Assembly (NCBI GenBank): GCA_020848735.1
Contig: JADLHO010000022.1
Location: 1 to 48,982, forward strand
DNA length: 48,982 bases
Reading direction: 5' to 3'
DNA from: Planctomycetota bacterium
GTDB taxonomy: Bacteria > Planctomycetota > UBA1135 > UBA2386
The translations under genes were made by a program, and so were the position numbers. This document shows, piece by piece, positions 35,466 through 44,381 of the stretch; within the stretch, counting starts at the first letter, position 1, and every line of letters begins with the position of its first letter. Under the pieces are notes generated by a model, which saw only the letters and a program-made list of their open reading frames with translations, ran no database searches and was not told the DNA's origin.

Positions 35466-36632
35466 TCAGCCGATCTCGCCGCGCGCGATCACGAGGCGCT
35501 GGATGTCGGTGGCACCTTCGTAGATCTCGGTGATGCGCGCATCGCGGAGCAGACGCTCGGCGTCGCCGCAGAGACCGCTGTGGCCGAGGATCGCGACCGC
35601 CGAACGCGCCGCACGGTTCGCGAGCAGACTCGCCTTGAGCTTCGCCATCGCCGCCTGCGGCCCGCAGGGCAGCCCGCGGTCGCGGAGCACGGCGGCACGC
35701 CAGGTGAGGAAGCGGCACGCGTCGAGGTCGGCGGCGATGTCGGCCATCTCCCACTGATGCGCCTGCGTCGACACGTTGCGGCCCTTGGCGTCGACCTGCG
35801 ACTGCAGGTGCGCGCGGATCAGGTCGAGTCCCGCGGCGGCGAGTCCGAGCGACTGCGAGGCGATGCCGAGGCGACCGCCGTCGAGGGTGTCGAGCGCGAT
35901 GTTGAAGCCGCGGCCGAGCTCACCGAGCAGGTTCTGCTTGGGAACCCGCACGTTCGACAGCGTGATCTCCACCGTGGGCGAGGCGCGGATGCCGAGCTTG
36001 CGCTCCTTCTTGCCGACGCCGACGCCGGGCCAGCTCCGCTCCACGAGGAACGCGCTGATGCCCTTCACGCGGTCCTCGCCCGTGCGCGCGAAGACGACGT
36101 AGAGCCCCGCCTCGCTGCCGGTCGTGATCCAGAGCTTCGGGCCGTCGAGCACGAAGGCGTCGCCGACGTCCTTCGCCGCGCAGACGAGCGCCGCGGCATC
36201 CGAGCCCGAGCCGGCCTCGGAGAGGCAGTAGGCCCCGAGCCAGGAGCCGTCGACGAGCTTCGGGAAGTAGCGACGCTTCTGGTCCTCGGTCCCCCACTTC
36301 GCCAGCGGCGAGCAGACGAGCGAGTTGTGGACCGAGACCGTCACGCCGGTCGAGGGGCAGCAGCGGTTCAGCTCCTCGAGCATCACGCAGCTCGCGACGT
36401 TGCCGAGCTCGGTGCCGCCGTAGGCGCGCGGCGTCGTGATGCGGAGCAGACCGAGTGCCGCGGCCTTCTTCACCGCGTCGGCGGGGAACTTCGCGGCCTT
36501 GTCCCAGGCCGCCGCGTTCGGCCGGAGCTCGCGCTCGGCGAAGTCCCGGCAGGTCTTGCGGAAGGCCGCGAGTTCGGGGTTGAGTTCGAAGTCGCCGACC
36601 TGGGGCGGAGCGCTCGTCGTCGCGTTGCTCAT
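35466..36632 (-). CDS. Acyl-CoA dehydrogenase
   Basis: A 388-residue flavoprotein with all family marks: [34 protein letters not shown] (flavin and substrate loop), [39 protein letters not shown], and [18 protein letters not shown], where Glu372 is the catalytic base. The motif set is that of short-chain enzymes. It catalyses the alpha,beta-dehydrogenation of acyl-CoA and passes electrons to electron-transfer flavoprotein. It overlaps the 3-hydroxyacyl-CoA dehydrogenase stop by ATGA, placing it in a beta-oxidation or butyryl-CoA pathway operon. Confidence 0.94.
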   Translation of the reverse strand: MSNATTSAPPQVGDFELNPELAAFRKTCRDFAERELRPNAAAWDKAAKFPADAVKKAAALGLLRITTPRAYGGTELGNVASCVMLEELNRCCPSTGVTVSVHNSLVCSPLAKWGTEDQKRRYFPKLVDGSWLGAYCLSEAGSGSDAAALVCAAKDVGDAFVLDGPKLWITTGSEAGLYVVFARTGEDRVKGISAFLVERSWPGVGVGKKERKLGIRASPTVEITLSNVRVPKQNLLGELGRGFNIALDTLDGGRLGIASQSLGLAAAGLDLIRAHLQSQVDAKGRNVSTQAHQWEMADIAADLDACRFLTWRAAVLRDRGLPCGPQAAMAKLKASLLANRAARSAVAILGHSGLCGDAERLLRDARITEIYEGATDIQRLVIARGEIG

Positions 36633-37489
36633 GTCGTGTACTCGTAGAAGCCGCGGCCGCTCTTACGGCCCAGGTATCCGGCGGCGACCATCCGCCGCAG
36701 GAGCGGGCAGGCGCGGTACTTGTCGTCGCCCAGACCGTCCTTCAGGACGTCGAGGATGTTCACGCACACGTCGAGTCCGATGAAGTCCGCGAGCTGCAGC
36801 GGGCCCATCGGGTGGTTCATCCCGAGCTTCATGATCTCGTCGATGCCCTCGCGGGTGGCGACGCCCTCCATGAGGCAGAACGCGGCCTCGTTGATCATGG
36901 GCATCAGCACGCGGTTGCTGATGAAGCCGGGGTAGTCCTGCGCGGCGACCGGCACCTTGCCCAGCCCCTGCGCGGCTCCGAGCACCCAGTTCGTCGTCTC
37001 GTCGCTCGTCGCGTGGCCGCGGATCACCTCGACCAGCTTCATCAGCGGGACGGGGTTCATGAAGTGCATGCCGATCACGCGGTCGGCCCGCTTGGTCGCC
37101 GCGGCGATCCGCGTGATCGAGATCGAGGACGTGTTGCTCGCGAGGATCGCGTGCGGCGGCGCGCCGCGGTCGGCCTTCTTGAAGATCTCGGCCTTCACGT
37201 CGAGGTTCTCGAAGACGGCCTCGACGAGCAGGTCGATGCCGAAGCAGGCGCCTTCGACGTCGGTGCTCTTGCCGATGCGCCCGAGGGTCTCGCTCTTCTG
37301 CGCCTCGGTCAGGGTGCCCTTCTTCACGAAGCGGTCGAGGCTCTTCGCGATCGCGTCGATGCCGCGGTGGACCGCGGCGTCGTTCACGTCGCAGAGGACG
37401 GTCTGCACGCCATGGGACGCGAAGACCTGGGCGATGCCGTTGCCCATCGTGCCGGCGCCGATGACGGCGACTTTCTTCGGGAGGCTCAT
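36629..37489 (-). CDS. 3-hydroxybutyryl-CoA dehydrogenase
   Basis: A 286-residue NAD(P)-dependent enzyme. The Rossmann motif GAGTMGNG is at residues 11-18. [27 protein letters not shown] and [19 protein letters not shown] (catalytic His) follow, then the C-terminal dimer domain ([37 protein letters not shown]). Length and motifs match the stand-alone HBD/PaaH type. It interconverts 3-hydroxyacyl-CoA and acetoacetyl-CoA. The start at 37489 (MSLPKKVAV) is fixed by the Rossmann strand. Only 34 bases separate it from the thiolase gene. Confidence 0.94.
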   Translation of the reverse strand: MSLPKKVAVIGAGTMGNGIAQVFASHGVQTVLCDVNDAAVHRGIDAIAKSLDRFVKKGTLTEAQKSETLGRIGKSTDVEGACFGIDLLVEAVFENLDVKAEIFKKADRGAPPHAILASNTSSISITRIAAATKRADRVIGMHFMNPVPLMKLVEVIRGHATSDETTNWVLGAAQGLGKVPVAAQDYPGFISNRVLMPMINEAAFCLMEGVATREGIDEIMKLGMNHPMGPLQLADFIGLDVCVNILDVLKDGLGDDKYRACPLLRRMVAAGYLGRKSGRGFYEYTT

Positions 37490-37523
37490 GAGGGACTTTC
37501 TCTCTCGAGGATGCGGATGCCGT

Positions 37524-38711
37524 TCAGTTCTCGATCTCGATCGCCATCGCGACCGCGTTGCCGCCGCCGAGGCAGAGGCTCGCCAGGCCGCGCGACAGCC
37601 CGCGATCGCGGAGCGCGAAGAGCAGCGTCGTGAGGATGCGCGCACCGGAGCAGCCGATCGGGTGCCCGAGCGCAACAGCACCGCCGTTCACGTTGACCTT
37701 CGCGGGATCGAGATCGAGCACGCGATTCAGCGCGACCGTCTGCACCGCGAAGGCCTCGTTCAGCTCGACGAGGTCGTACTGCGCGGGCCGCAGCTTCGTG
37801 ATCGCGCAGAGCTTCTTCACCGCCATCTCCGGGGCCATCATCACCCACTCGGGCGCCATGCCGCCGGTCGCGTAGCCGGTGATCGTCGCCAGCGGGCGGA
37901 GACCGCGGCGCTTCGCCTCGTCGGCGTCCATCACGACCAATGCCGCAGCGCCGTCGTTGATCGTCGACGCGTTGCCGGGGGTGACCGTGCCGCCCTCGGG
38001 CTTGAACGCGGGCTTCAGCTTCGCGAGGCCGTCCAGGGTCGTGTCGCCGCGCGGCCCCTCGTCCTTCTCGATCCGCGTGACGTTCCCCTTCCGGTCCTTC
38101 TGTTCGATCGCGAAGCGCTCCGCGCCGAACTTGCCCGCCGTCTCCGCGGCGACCGCGCGCTGGTGGCTCTGCAGCGACCAGGCGTCCTGCTGCGCGCGCG
38201 AGATCTCGTACTTCTCGGCGACGAGCTCGCCGGTGATCCCCATGTGCACGTCCTTGTAGGGATCCCAGAGACCGTCGTGGCTCCTCCCGTCGAGCAGCTT
38301 GCCGTGGCCGAGCCGCTGCCCCCCGCGCGCCTGCGGCAGGTAGTAGGGGACGTTCGTCATCGACTCCATGCCACCCGCGACGATCACCTTCGCGTCGCCC
38401 GCCTTGATCGCCTGCGCGGCGAGCATCACCGCCTTCAGGCCCGAGCCGCAGACCTTGTTGATCGTCAGGGCCCCCACCGAGTCGGGGATGCCGGCCCCGC
38501 GCAACGCCTGCCGCGCCGGCGCCTGCCCGATGCCCGCGCTCAGCACGTTCCCGAGGATCACCTCCTCGATCGCGTCGGCGGGCAGCTGCGCCCTCGCGAG
38601 TGCCTCCTTGATCGCGATGGCGCCGAGTTGCGGTGCAGAGAATGCCGCGAGTGCACCCTGGAACTTGCCGATCGGGGTGCGGCACGCGGCGACGATGACT
38701 GGCTTGCCCAT
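37524..38711 (-). CDS. Acetyl-CoA acetyltransferase (thiolase)
   Basis: A 395-residue thiolase starting [17 protein letters not shown]. The nucleophile Cys88 is in [67 protein letters not shown] (catalytic His) and [15 protein letters not shown] (second Cys) complete the active site. The length fits a biosynthetic or beta-oxidation homotetramer. First gene of the operon with 3-hydroxyacyl-CoA dehydrogenase and acyl-CoA dehydrogenase. Whether flux goes towards degradation or to hydroxybutyrate or butyrate cannot be told. Confidence 0.94.
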   Translation of the reverse strand: MGKPVIVAACRTPIGKFQGALAAFSAPQLGAIAIKEALARAQLPADAIEEVILGNVLSAGIGQAPARQALRGAGIPDSVGALTINKVCGSGLKAVMLAAQAIKAGDAKVIVAGGMESMTNVPYYLPQARGGQRLGHGKLLDGRSHDGLWDPYKDVHMGITGELVAEKYEISRAQQDAWSLQSHQRAVAAETAGKFGAERFAIEQKDRKGNVTRIEKDEGPRGDTTLDGLAKLKPAFKPEGGTVTPGNASTINDGAAALVVMDADEAKRRGLRPLATITGYATGGMAPEWVMMAPEMAVKKLCAITKLRPAQYDLVELNEAFAVQTVALNRVLDLDPAKVNVNGGAVALGHPIGCSGARILTTLLFALRDRGLSRGLASLCLGGGNAVAMAIEIEN

Positions 38712-39178
38712 GAGAATTCGGCGGAGCTCGAAGGGGGACGAATCCAGGGGCCCGCCGCGAGTTTCGGCCTCGCGAGCGAGGTGGTGCGTGCTCGCGCGGC
38801 GAGCGAGGCATTCTGAGTTCGGGGGCAAGGGGAGTCAACGCGCGGGGAAGGGGGCTACGCGCGCTCGACAGTCAAGCGGCACGATCAAGACCTTTCCAGG
38901 CACGCATTTCCATCGACCGCCATTCTTCGATGTCCCCATCCGGTCCGACAACCATCCATCCGCTCTCCATCGCGGAAACTTCGCCACCTCAGGAGAATTC
39001 GGTTGACGCGATTCCACCGATGCATCCGAGTGGCTCTGGAGACTGGACAACGTCCTCCACTCGAAAGACGCTTCCGGTCTGCTTGGATCATCGAGCTCTC
39101 GCTGGATCCCTAGCCACGACCACCCCCTCACGTGCGCCCGAGTACTTCGGCCCCTCCCTTGAGTAGACTGTCCCATGC
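38712..39178. other. 467-base intergenic region at the edge of the Dnd-associated island
   Basis: No gene is supported here. It must hold the promoters of the thiolase operon (leftward) and of the cassette beginning at 39179 (rightward). Base composition changes within it: the left part is as GC-rich as the chromosome, the right part clearly less, so an island boundary probably lies near 38860-38900. Confidence 0.5.
38768..38804. promoter_or_regulatory. Two adjacent palindromes upstream of the thiolase operon
   Basis: CCTCGC/GCGAGG (38768-38781, two-base centre) and GCTCGC/GCGAGC (38790-38804, three-base centre) share the GCGAG half-site and lie 57-93 bases upstream of the thiolase start. 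They could be operator sites, but GC-rich palindromes are frequent in such DNA. Confidence 0.3.
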
Positions 39179-39766
39179 ATGCCGTCGGCCGAGCGCACTT
39201 CCAACCTTGCTCCTCTTCGCGTTACGCGCGATCCTCCGCCCAACCAACCGGGGCTGTACCTCGCCACGCTCGCTTGCCCGATTGGAGACCCCCAAACCGC
39301 TGTTCCCACCATCGTCGGAGACCTGGTCCGACTGTCCGCTGCCGAGCTGTACGAGGCAAGCGTCTACCGCGTTGGAGTGTCACCCGCCCTGCATCCGCGC
39401 CTCATGCTGCATGGAAGTCGCTCAAGACCACACCTACCCACCGCTTTCACAAGTGATCAATCATTCGAAGTACGCGACGCGTGCCGCAGGCTAACAGCTC
39501 TACCGCTCGCTCTGTTCTCACCACCTTTGTATATTGGTATCGCATCCAAGCAATCGATCGCCGACCGCATAGACCAGCACTTTGACGACTACAGTCGAGC
39601 CGAGGGGCCAGCGACGTTCGGCGGCAGGCTGGCGACTCTAGGCATTGCTTGGGCGAATGTCCATTTCGCTTGGATTGTGGCTCGCAACGCCGTTGAAGTT
39701 CGCGCTCTACCCTCAGCTGAACGAACACTTCAATCATTACTTCGCCCCATACTCTCAGAGAGGTAG
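39179..39766 (+). CDS. GIY-YIG-like protein, first gene of the DGQHR cassette
   Basis: A 195-residue protein. GLYLAT (25-30) could be the GIY strand and PPLYIGIASKQSIADRIDQHF (115-135) the YIG strand with Arg130 and His134. The C-terminal SAERTLQSLLRP supplies Glu181 in the context typical of the metal-binding Glu of GIY-YIG nucleases. The distance between the GIY and YIG elements, about 90 residues, is far longer than usual, so an insertion or a different first strand must be assumed. The gene ends two bases before the next start. DNA composition is well below the chromosome's GC. Nuclease activity is inference. Confidence 0.6.
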   Translation: MPSAERTSNLAPLRVTRDPPPNQPGLYLATLACPIGDPQTAVPTIVGDLVRLSAAELYEASVYRVGVSPALHPRLMLHGSRSRPHLPTAFTSDQSFEVRDACRRLTALPLALFSPPLYIGIASKQSIADRIDQHFDDYSRAEGPATFGGRLATLGIAWANVHFAWIVARNAVEVRALPSAERTLQSLLRPILSER

Positions 39767-39768
39767 CC

Positions 39769-41820
39769 ATGTCCGATCGTCGCCGAGTCAAGTCCGAGCA
39801 GTTTAGCGTGCAGCGGAGCGGTTGCTTTGGTTCGTTCACACTAAAGCCAAATGAGCGGCAATGCGTTTTCCACCTCTCTACGGTCTTCCGAGTCGCGGAC
39901 CTTACGCACTTGTTCACCGCAAAGGAGGTGCTTCGCGATTCAGAAATCGACTTCGACACGATGATTCAGCGGGATATTGTTCCCGACCACGTCGAAGATA
40001 TCGCCCAATATCTTCGCTCTGAGACTCCCAACGTCCGGTTCTTTCCACCCCTTCTTGCAGCGATCGTTCCCGCGACGGACCGAGCCATTGCCGGTTCCTA
40101 TCCCACATCTGACTGGCGCGTGCTCAATGACAATGGCGAGGAGACACTGGAGATTACGTGGGGAAACGTCATGCGCCTCCGCCTAGCTGTCCCGCTTGCC
40201 AACGAGAACCATCGAGCATCCGAACTTCGCGACGCCACTACGCAGACGCGGTACGAGTATCTGCCGCACCTGGCTAGCCTTGCTCTGAATCCGGACGCCG
40301 CGAAACTCGTGGTTGTTGATGGTCAACACCGCGTTCGCGCCATTCGCACCCTCTACGAGCGCCAGCCCGATCAGGCAATAGTTCAAGCCCTCACACTTCC
40401 GTGCTGCGTGTTCTGGGCTCCATATGCAGTTGCCGAGGGCCCGGGTCACGGCAAGCCGGTGATCGAAGCACTTAGGCGTGTGTTCGTCGATGTGAATAAC
40501 AAGGCAAAGCAAGTCAGCGGGCACTTTCGAATTCTCCTCGACGATGATCGGCTCGTAAGCCTGGCAATCCGCTCGTTCTGCGAACTCATGCGCCGAGAGG
40601 GCGAACTTCAGTTCGTCGAGTGGAATCAACACTCAGACGCCAAGGCCTATCAGCTCTCCTCATACTCGAAGATTGCCAGCATCGGTATCATGGAGTCTGC
40701 GCTGCTGGATTCGCAAGCCAGTCGAGTGCTGTCTCGGCGAGATAACTACATCGTTCAGCGGTTGACTCGATTCCTTTCAGGTCTCTACCCTGAATCTCTG
40801 CCCACTCCTGAGTCCGGCGGCTCATCAGATCCGACGCTCGTAGTCGACGACTGGGATTCCGTAATCCCCAGTCACTTCCGGCGCGCTGTCAAGGAGTCCC
40901 TTGCTCAAGTGCTCGCGCCTACGCTTCGCGTACTATTCACCCGACTTCACCCGTATAGACTCTCCATCGAGCTGATAAGGGCGTGCGCCGCTGAGTTCCG
41001 AGAGAAGAAGCTCGAAGTGTATGACCTGGCTGTGGAATCCCTCGCAACTCTTGAGGAGTCGGACGTTCAATCCGTTCGCGTTGCGCGGCGAGAGGTCGAA
41101 AACCAGATCCGCGAGCGACTTCAGGATGTCGAGGATCTCAGCATGAACATCTATAGAACTCAGCTCTTCGCACAAGGCTACATTGCAGCCTTCCTTTACT
41201 TCGTCGATCGACTCCTGCACCACGGCTCGCCTCTACGTCCGGAACCCCTGGCTGGCCTGTTTGTTGAGCATCTCAATTCGACGGTCTTCGCGCGAGGCGA
41301 CACGTTGCTCGGGCCCGGGCTCCCCTGGCTTGAGTCCCAGGTGACCCAGAACGGAGCCATCATCAAGAAGAAGACAACGGCGCGGGCCATCGCTAGGCTT
41401 CTCTTGGCACCATTCGGCAGGACCACTCATGCGTCTCAGGTGGCCGCGCAAGCCCAGACTGAATCTTCGGCGGCCCTGGTGGACGCTCTCAAGGAACTCG
41501 GGAATGACGCCGCAGGGGCGTATATTGCGGAGATGCGCCGTAGTCGAGTGGCTGCCTTTCTTGACGGCATTGACTACGACCAGACGCTGGACGAAAGCGA
41601 GCGTAGCGCCTTGCTCAAGCTCCGGCAGATAGCCGGCGGCGCCGAAGAATCCGTCGATGGAATGTCGCGGGCCCAGGCACTAGGTGAGTTGCAATCAAAG
41701 GCCGAGCAGATAGTCATGATTCGCGCGCGTCCCGTTCTCAGGGACCTGAAGAACGCGCTTGGTTATGCGCCTCGCAATGTTGCTCAGGAGTTCGGCGTCG
41801 ATCTCGGCGAAGATGATTAG
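39769..41820 (+). CDS. DndB-like protein with DGQHR motif (683 residues)
   Basis: The motif VVVDGQHRVRAIRTLYER (DGQHR at residues 184-188) and VFVDVNNKAKQVSG about 50 residues later are the two marks shared with DndB proteins; the true dndB at 44382 has INDGQHRRAA and MFADLNRHAIRA. The protein is nearly twice the length of DndB. Its C-terminal 350 residues look helical and are unassigned (EVENQIRERLQDVEDLSMNIYRTQ, SERSALLKLRQIAGG). A good ribosome site (AGAGAGG) precedes ATG 39769. DndB acts as a regulator of phosphorothioation, so this relative may sense or tune the same mark. It is the central gene of a tightly spaced trio. Confidence 0.82.
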   Translation: MSDRRRVKSEQFSVQRSGCFGSFTLKPNERQCVFHLSTVFRVADLTHLFTAKEVLRDSEIDFDTMIQRDIVPDHVEDIAQYLRSETPNVRFFPPLLAAIVPATDRAIAGSYPTSDWRVLNDNGEETLEITWGNVMRLRLAVPLANENHRASELRDATTQTRYEYLPHLASLALNPDAAKLVVVDGQHRVRAIRTLYERQPDQAIVQALTLPCCVFWAPYAVAEGPGHGKPVIEALRRVFVDVNNKAKQVSGHFRILLDDDRLVSLAIRSFCELMRREGELQFVEWNQHSDAKAYQLSSYSKIASIGIMESALLDSQASRVLSRRDNYIVQRLTRFLSGLYPESLPTPESGGSSDPTLVVDDWDSVIPSHFRRAVKESLAQVLAPTLRVLFTRLHPYRLSIELIRACAAEFREKKLEVYDLAVESLATLEESDVQSVRVARREVENQIRERLQDVEDLSMNIYRTQLFAQGYIAAFLYFVDRLLHHGSPLRPEPLAGLFVEHLNSTVFARGDTLLGPGLPWLESQVTQNGAIIKKKTTARAIARLLLAPFGRTTHASQVAAQAQTESSAALVDALKELGNDAAGAYIAEMRRSRVAAFLDGIDYDQTLDESERSALLKLRQIAGGAEESVDGMSRAQALGELQSKAEQIVMIRARPVLRDLKNALGYAPRNVAQEFGVDLGEDD

Positions 41821-41822
41821 AC

Positions 41823-43040
41823 ATGGACTTTTGTCTGATAGTGACTCAATCAGACATAAGCAATCTTGAAGGCCTTCGAATTCAGTTCACCGCGTCTGCG
41901 GTGATGACGTGGAGCTTCGCTTTTCTCGGCGAGAAGGACTGGTTCGAGGAGCTTGTGTCAACTCTACGCCCGAGGTCCGCGATCTATCTCGGGCTTGCTG
42001 ACGAGAGCGCATTACACGGCTCAGACTTGGCAATCGCGCTTTGCGGCACATCGGAACTTGCGCGTAATATGAGCTTTGTATTAGCCCGCGGCACCGGATG
42101 GGCTAAGTACAGCTTCTCCGAGCTCCGCTCGCTCGCGGCGGACGCCCGATCCCGCGTGCTGCTTGATGCCATGGTCGCCGTCGATGCAGGCTCGGGATAT
42201 CTTGTCCCGAGCATTGTGACGTCAAATGGACAATGGGGCCCCGAGGTCGAGGCCCTTAGCGAGGCGGCCCGCTCTGTATTCGCTCGGCTTCGGGCGGAAC
42301 CCAACTGCGTGCAGCACTTGAGAATGGCGCAACCTTCGCGAGCCGTTGTCGGAGGAGCGATTTGCGACGTGCTCACACTCATGCAACGGGCCCGCTCCGT
42401 GACTAGGGCTTCCACACACGATCACAGCAGGGGGAATGAGAGCCCACACGATCCGCACCATGCGTTGTGGGCACTCGTGGAGAAACTTGCAGATCAATCG
42501 GGCAGCACTGCCATATCTGATCGCTTGATTATATGGTCTTCCATATACTGGGTCCTGGCGGAAGACACGCTCCGGGAGTCCCCCGAGAGGGCAACCCTGG
42601 CATTCCTATACTTTTTCCGAGCCTATGAAGAGTTTCTCTACGCGCACGCGGAGCGAGATGGGCTGGTGGCGCTGGACCACACTGGCGAATGGCGCTGGAC
42701 TACACAAGCCCCCACTGCGTCGGCCCATATCACGATACACGCACTTGAGTTGGCTTTCGCGGAATCCGGAAATCCATTGTTTGGAAAACAACAGTCCCAT
42801 GATATGGCAGCCATTCGACGGCTTCGTAACGCATGCGTACTTGCGCATGGCCACGTGACTGCATGCGAGCGAGTTGTGAACGAGTCCGCAAGACTCCTTG
42901 ACCAAGTGATGCGTCGCCGGTCTAGCAATCACTTGTTGCACTACAGGAAGACATTTCGAGCGGGGGCGCTCTGGCAAACGCTTCTTGTTACCGCGGGACG
43001 GTTCTTGTGCAGAGACTGGGGTTTGACCGAGCGAGAATAG
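41823..43040 (+). CDS. Unknown protein with HEPN-like R-x6-H motif
   Basis: A 405-residue protein beginning two bases after the DGQHR gene. I recognise no family for the N-terminal 250 residues (FSELRSLAADARSRVLLDAMVAVD, LIIWSSIYWVLAED). The C-terminal part is helical, and RRLRNACVLAHGHVT places Arg335 and His342 in the R-x4-6-H arrangement, with the polar residue after Arg and the following Gly usual in HEPN ribonucleases and toxins. FLYFFRAYEEFLYAHAE upstream fits the first HEPN helices. No membrane segments. Low-GC composition continues (24 G/C in the 60 bases from 41821). As effector of the cassette it could cut RNA; this is inference from one motif. Confidence 0.6.
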   Translation: MDFCLIVTQSDISNLEGLRIQFTASAVMTWSFAFLGEKDWFEELVSTLRPRSAIYLGLADESALHGSDLAIALCGTSELARNMSFVLARGTGWAKYSFSELRSLAADARSRVLLDAMVAVDAGSGYLVPSIVTSNGQWGPEVEALSEAARSVFARLRAEPNCVQHLRMAQPSRAVVGGAICDVLTLMQRARSVTRASTHDHSRGNESPHDPHHALWALVEKLADQSGSTAISDRLIIWSSIYWVLAEDTLRESPERATLAFLYFFRAYEEFLYAHAERDGLVALDHTGEWRWTTQAPTASAHITIHALELAFAESGNPLFGKQQSHDMAAIRRLRNACVLAHGHVTACERVVNESARLLDQVMRRRSSNHLLHYRKTFRAGALWQTLLVTAGRFLCRDWGLTERE

Positions 43041-43057
43041 GACGCCTCCGGGATTAG

Positions 43058-44221
43058 TCAGGCTTCCGTTACGTCGCGGCTCAGGCCTTCTTGGTAGCGC
43101 ATCGTAGATAGCTTGCCAAAAACTCCTTCGATCGCGCTTGCCTGGGTATTATGACTCCATGATAGACGGAGGATTGACCCGGTGCGCTCAGCCTCGTAGC
43201 CCATGGCGCTGAACACATGGCTCGGGGCCCGGCTGCTTGAGGTGCAAGCGGACCCGTTCGAAATCGCCACGTAATCACGAAGCGCCACCATGGCCGCCTC
43301 ACCGTCTAGCCCTGGGATCTCGACCGTGATGATCGATTCCACACTGCGCGCCTCGTCTCCGACGACCCTTGCTCCCAATGCGAGGAGAACGCGTCGCAGG
43401 CTCTGCCTTGCCGCCTGATTCGCGAGGGACCTAGACTGCCGGCTTGCAACGCACATCTCGATCGCTTTTCCGAGCCCGGCAATAATCGCCACGGGCAGGG
43501 TCCCTGGTCGCAGGCCCCGCTCCTGCCCACCCCCAAACATGATTGGCGCTAGCGGCGGGTCCTCCCATGCACGCCGCCGCATAACAAGAGAACCCACGCC
43601 TTTCGGCCCAAAAACCTTGTGCCCGCTGATACTCAGTAGGTCGATCCGTGAATGCTCTATGTGTGTGACCTTGCCAAGCGCCTGTGCAGCGTCCACATGT
43701 AGATACGCCTCATGAGCTCTCAGCGCCTCCGAGCACTCCTGGATTGGCTGAATGACTCCCGTCTCGTTGTTGACGCTCATGATGGAAACCAGCAAAGTGT
43801 CGCGGCGGACGCGCGCGACAAGTGCTTTGGGGTCCACCCATCCACCGCTATTGGGTGGAACGAGCGTCACCTCGAACCCTCTTCTGGATGCCAAGTGCCG
43901 CAGAGGTTCGAGGACTGACTTGTGCTCGATCTCCGTCGAGACGATGTGTTTGCGCCCTGTCCGCTCACCCTCATCGGCAAGCCCCAGGATTGCGAGGTTG
44001 TTCGACTCGGTAGCACCGCTCGTGAAGATCACCTCGCTCGGGTCGCACGCCACGGCTTCCGCAATCTGTTCGCGCGCTCGCTCGACGCCACGCTTGGCCG
44101 CGGCCCCAAACAAGTGGCGGCTCCCCGCGTTGCCGAACTCCTCCACCATGTAGTGGTTGACGACTTCAAGTACCTCAGGATCGACAGGGGTGGTGGCTGC
44201 GCAGTCGAGGTAGATGACCAT
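43058..44221 (-). CDS. dndA: Cysteine desulfurase DndA
   Basis: A 387-residue pyridoxal-phosphate enzyme of the NifS/IscS class. Marks are YLDCAATTPVDPEVLEVV, FTSGATESNNLAILG, HVDAAQALGK, SISGHKVFGPKGVG with Lys202 as the likely PLP lysine, RPGTLPVAIIAGLGKA, and SNGSACTSSS with Cys326 as the persulfide cysteine. It takes sulfur from cysteine and hands it to DndC for DNA phosphorothioation. The assignment to DndA rather than a housekeeping IscS rests on its place next to dndBCDE, from which it is divergent. Its third codon positions are less GC-rich than those of dndBCD, more like the adjacent cassette. It is convergent with the HEPN-like gene, 17 bases apart. Confidence 0.88.
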   Translation of the reverse strand: MVIYLDCAATTPVDPEVLEVVNHYMVEEFGNAGSRHLFGAAAKRGVERAREQIAEAVACDPSEVIFTSGATESNNLAILGLADEGERTGRKHIVSTEIEHKSVLEPLRHLASRRGFEVTLVPPNSGGWVDPKALVARVRRDTLLVSIMSVNNETGVIQPIQECSEALRAHEAYLHVDAAQALGKVTHIEHSRIDLLSISGHKVFGPKGVGSLVMRRRAWEDPPLAPIMFGGGQERGLRPGTLPVAIIAGLGKAIEMCVASRQSRSLANQAARQSLRRVLLALGARVVGDEARSVESIITVEIPGLDGEAAMVALRDYVAISNGSACTSSSRAPSHVFSAMGYEAERTGSILRLSWSHNTQASAIEGVFGKLSTMRYQEGLSRDVTEA

Positions 44222-44381
44222 GGGATGACCGCCTAACTGGCCGATCCCCGCCAGCGCAGAGGCGCGCGCGCGGGGCACGCTGGACGATCGGCCCCGGAGC
44301 CTCGAGTCGCAAGAGTTTGTTTCCGAGTTGACAAACCCTGCCGACCCGGAGACAAGGCGCGACGCCCCAACCGAGCCCGCC
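44222..44381. promoter_or_regulatory. Divergent dndA-dndB promoter region
   Basis: The 160 bases between the two outward-pointing starts should carry both promoters and possibly the site for DndB-type autoregulation. A consensus-like TTGACA occurs at 44328-44333 facing dndB, but the hexamer 17 bases on (GACAAG) is a poor -10. No clear palindrome was seen. Confidence 0.4.

Noticed and set aside
38835..39176. 113-codon minus-strand gene upstream of the cassette
   Set aside because: No motif, no ribosome site, and it would fill the whole promoter region of the cassette; the translation is not protein-like.
44328..44356. Strong sigma-70 promoter before dndB
   Set aside because: TTGACA is good, but the -10 position reads GACAAG and the same bases form an in-frame TTG codon, so the box may be chance.
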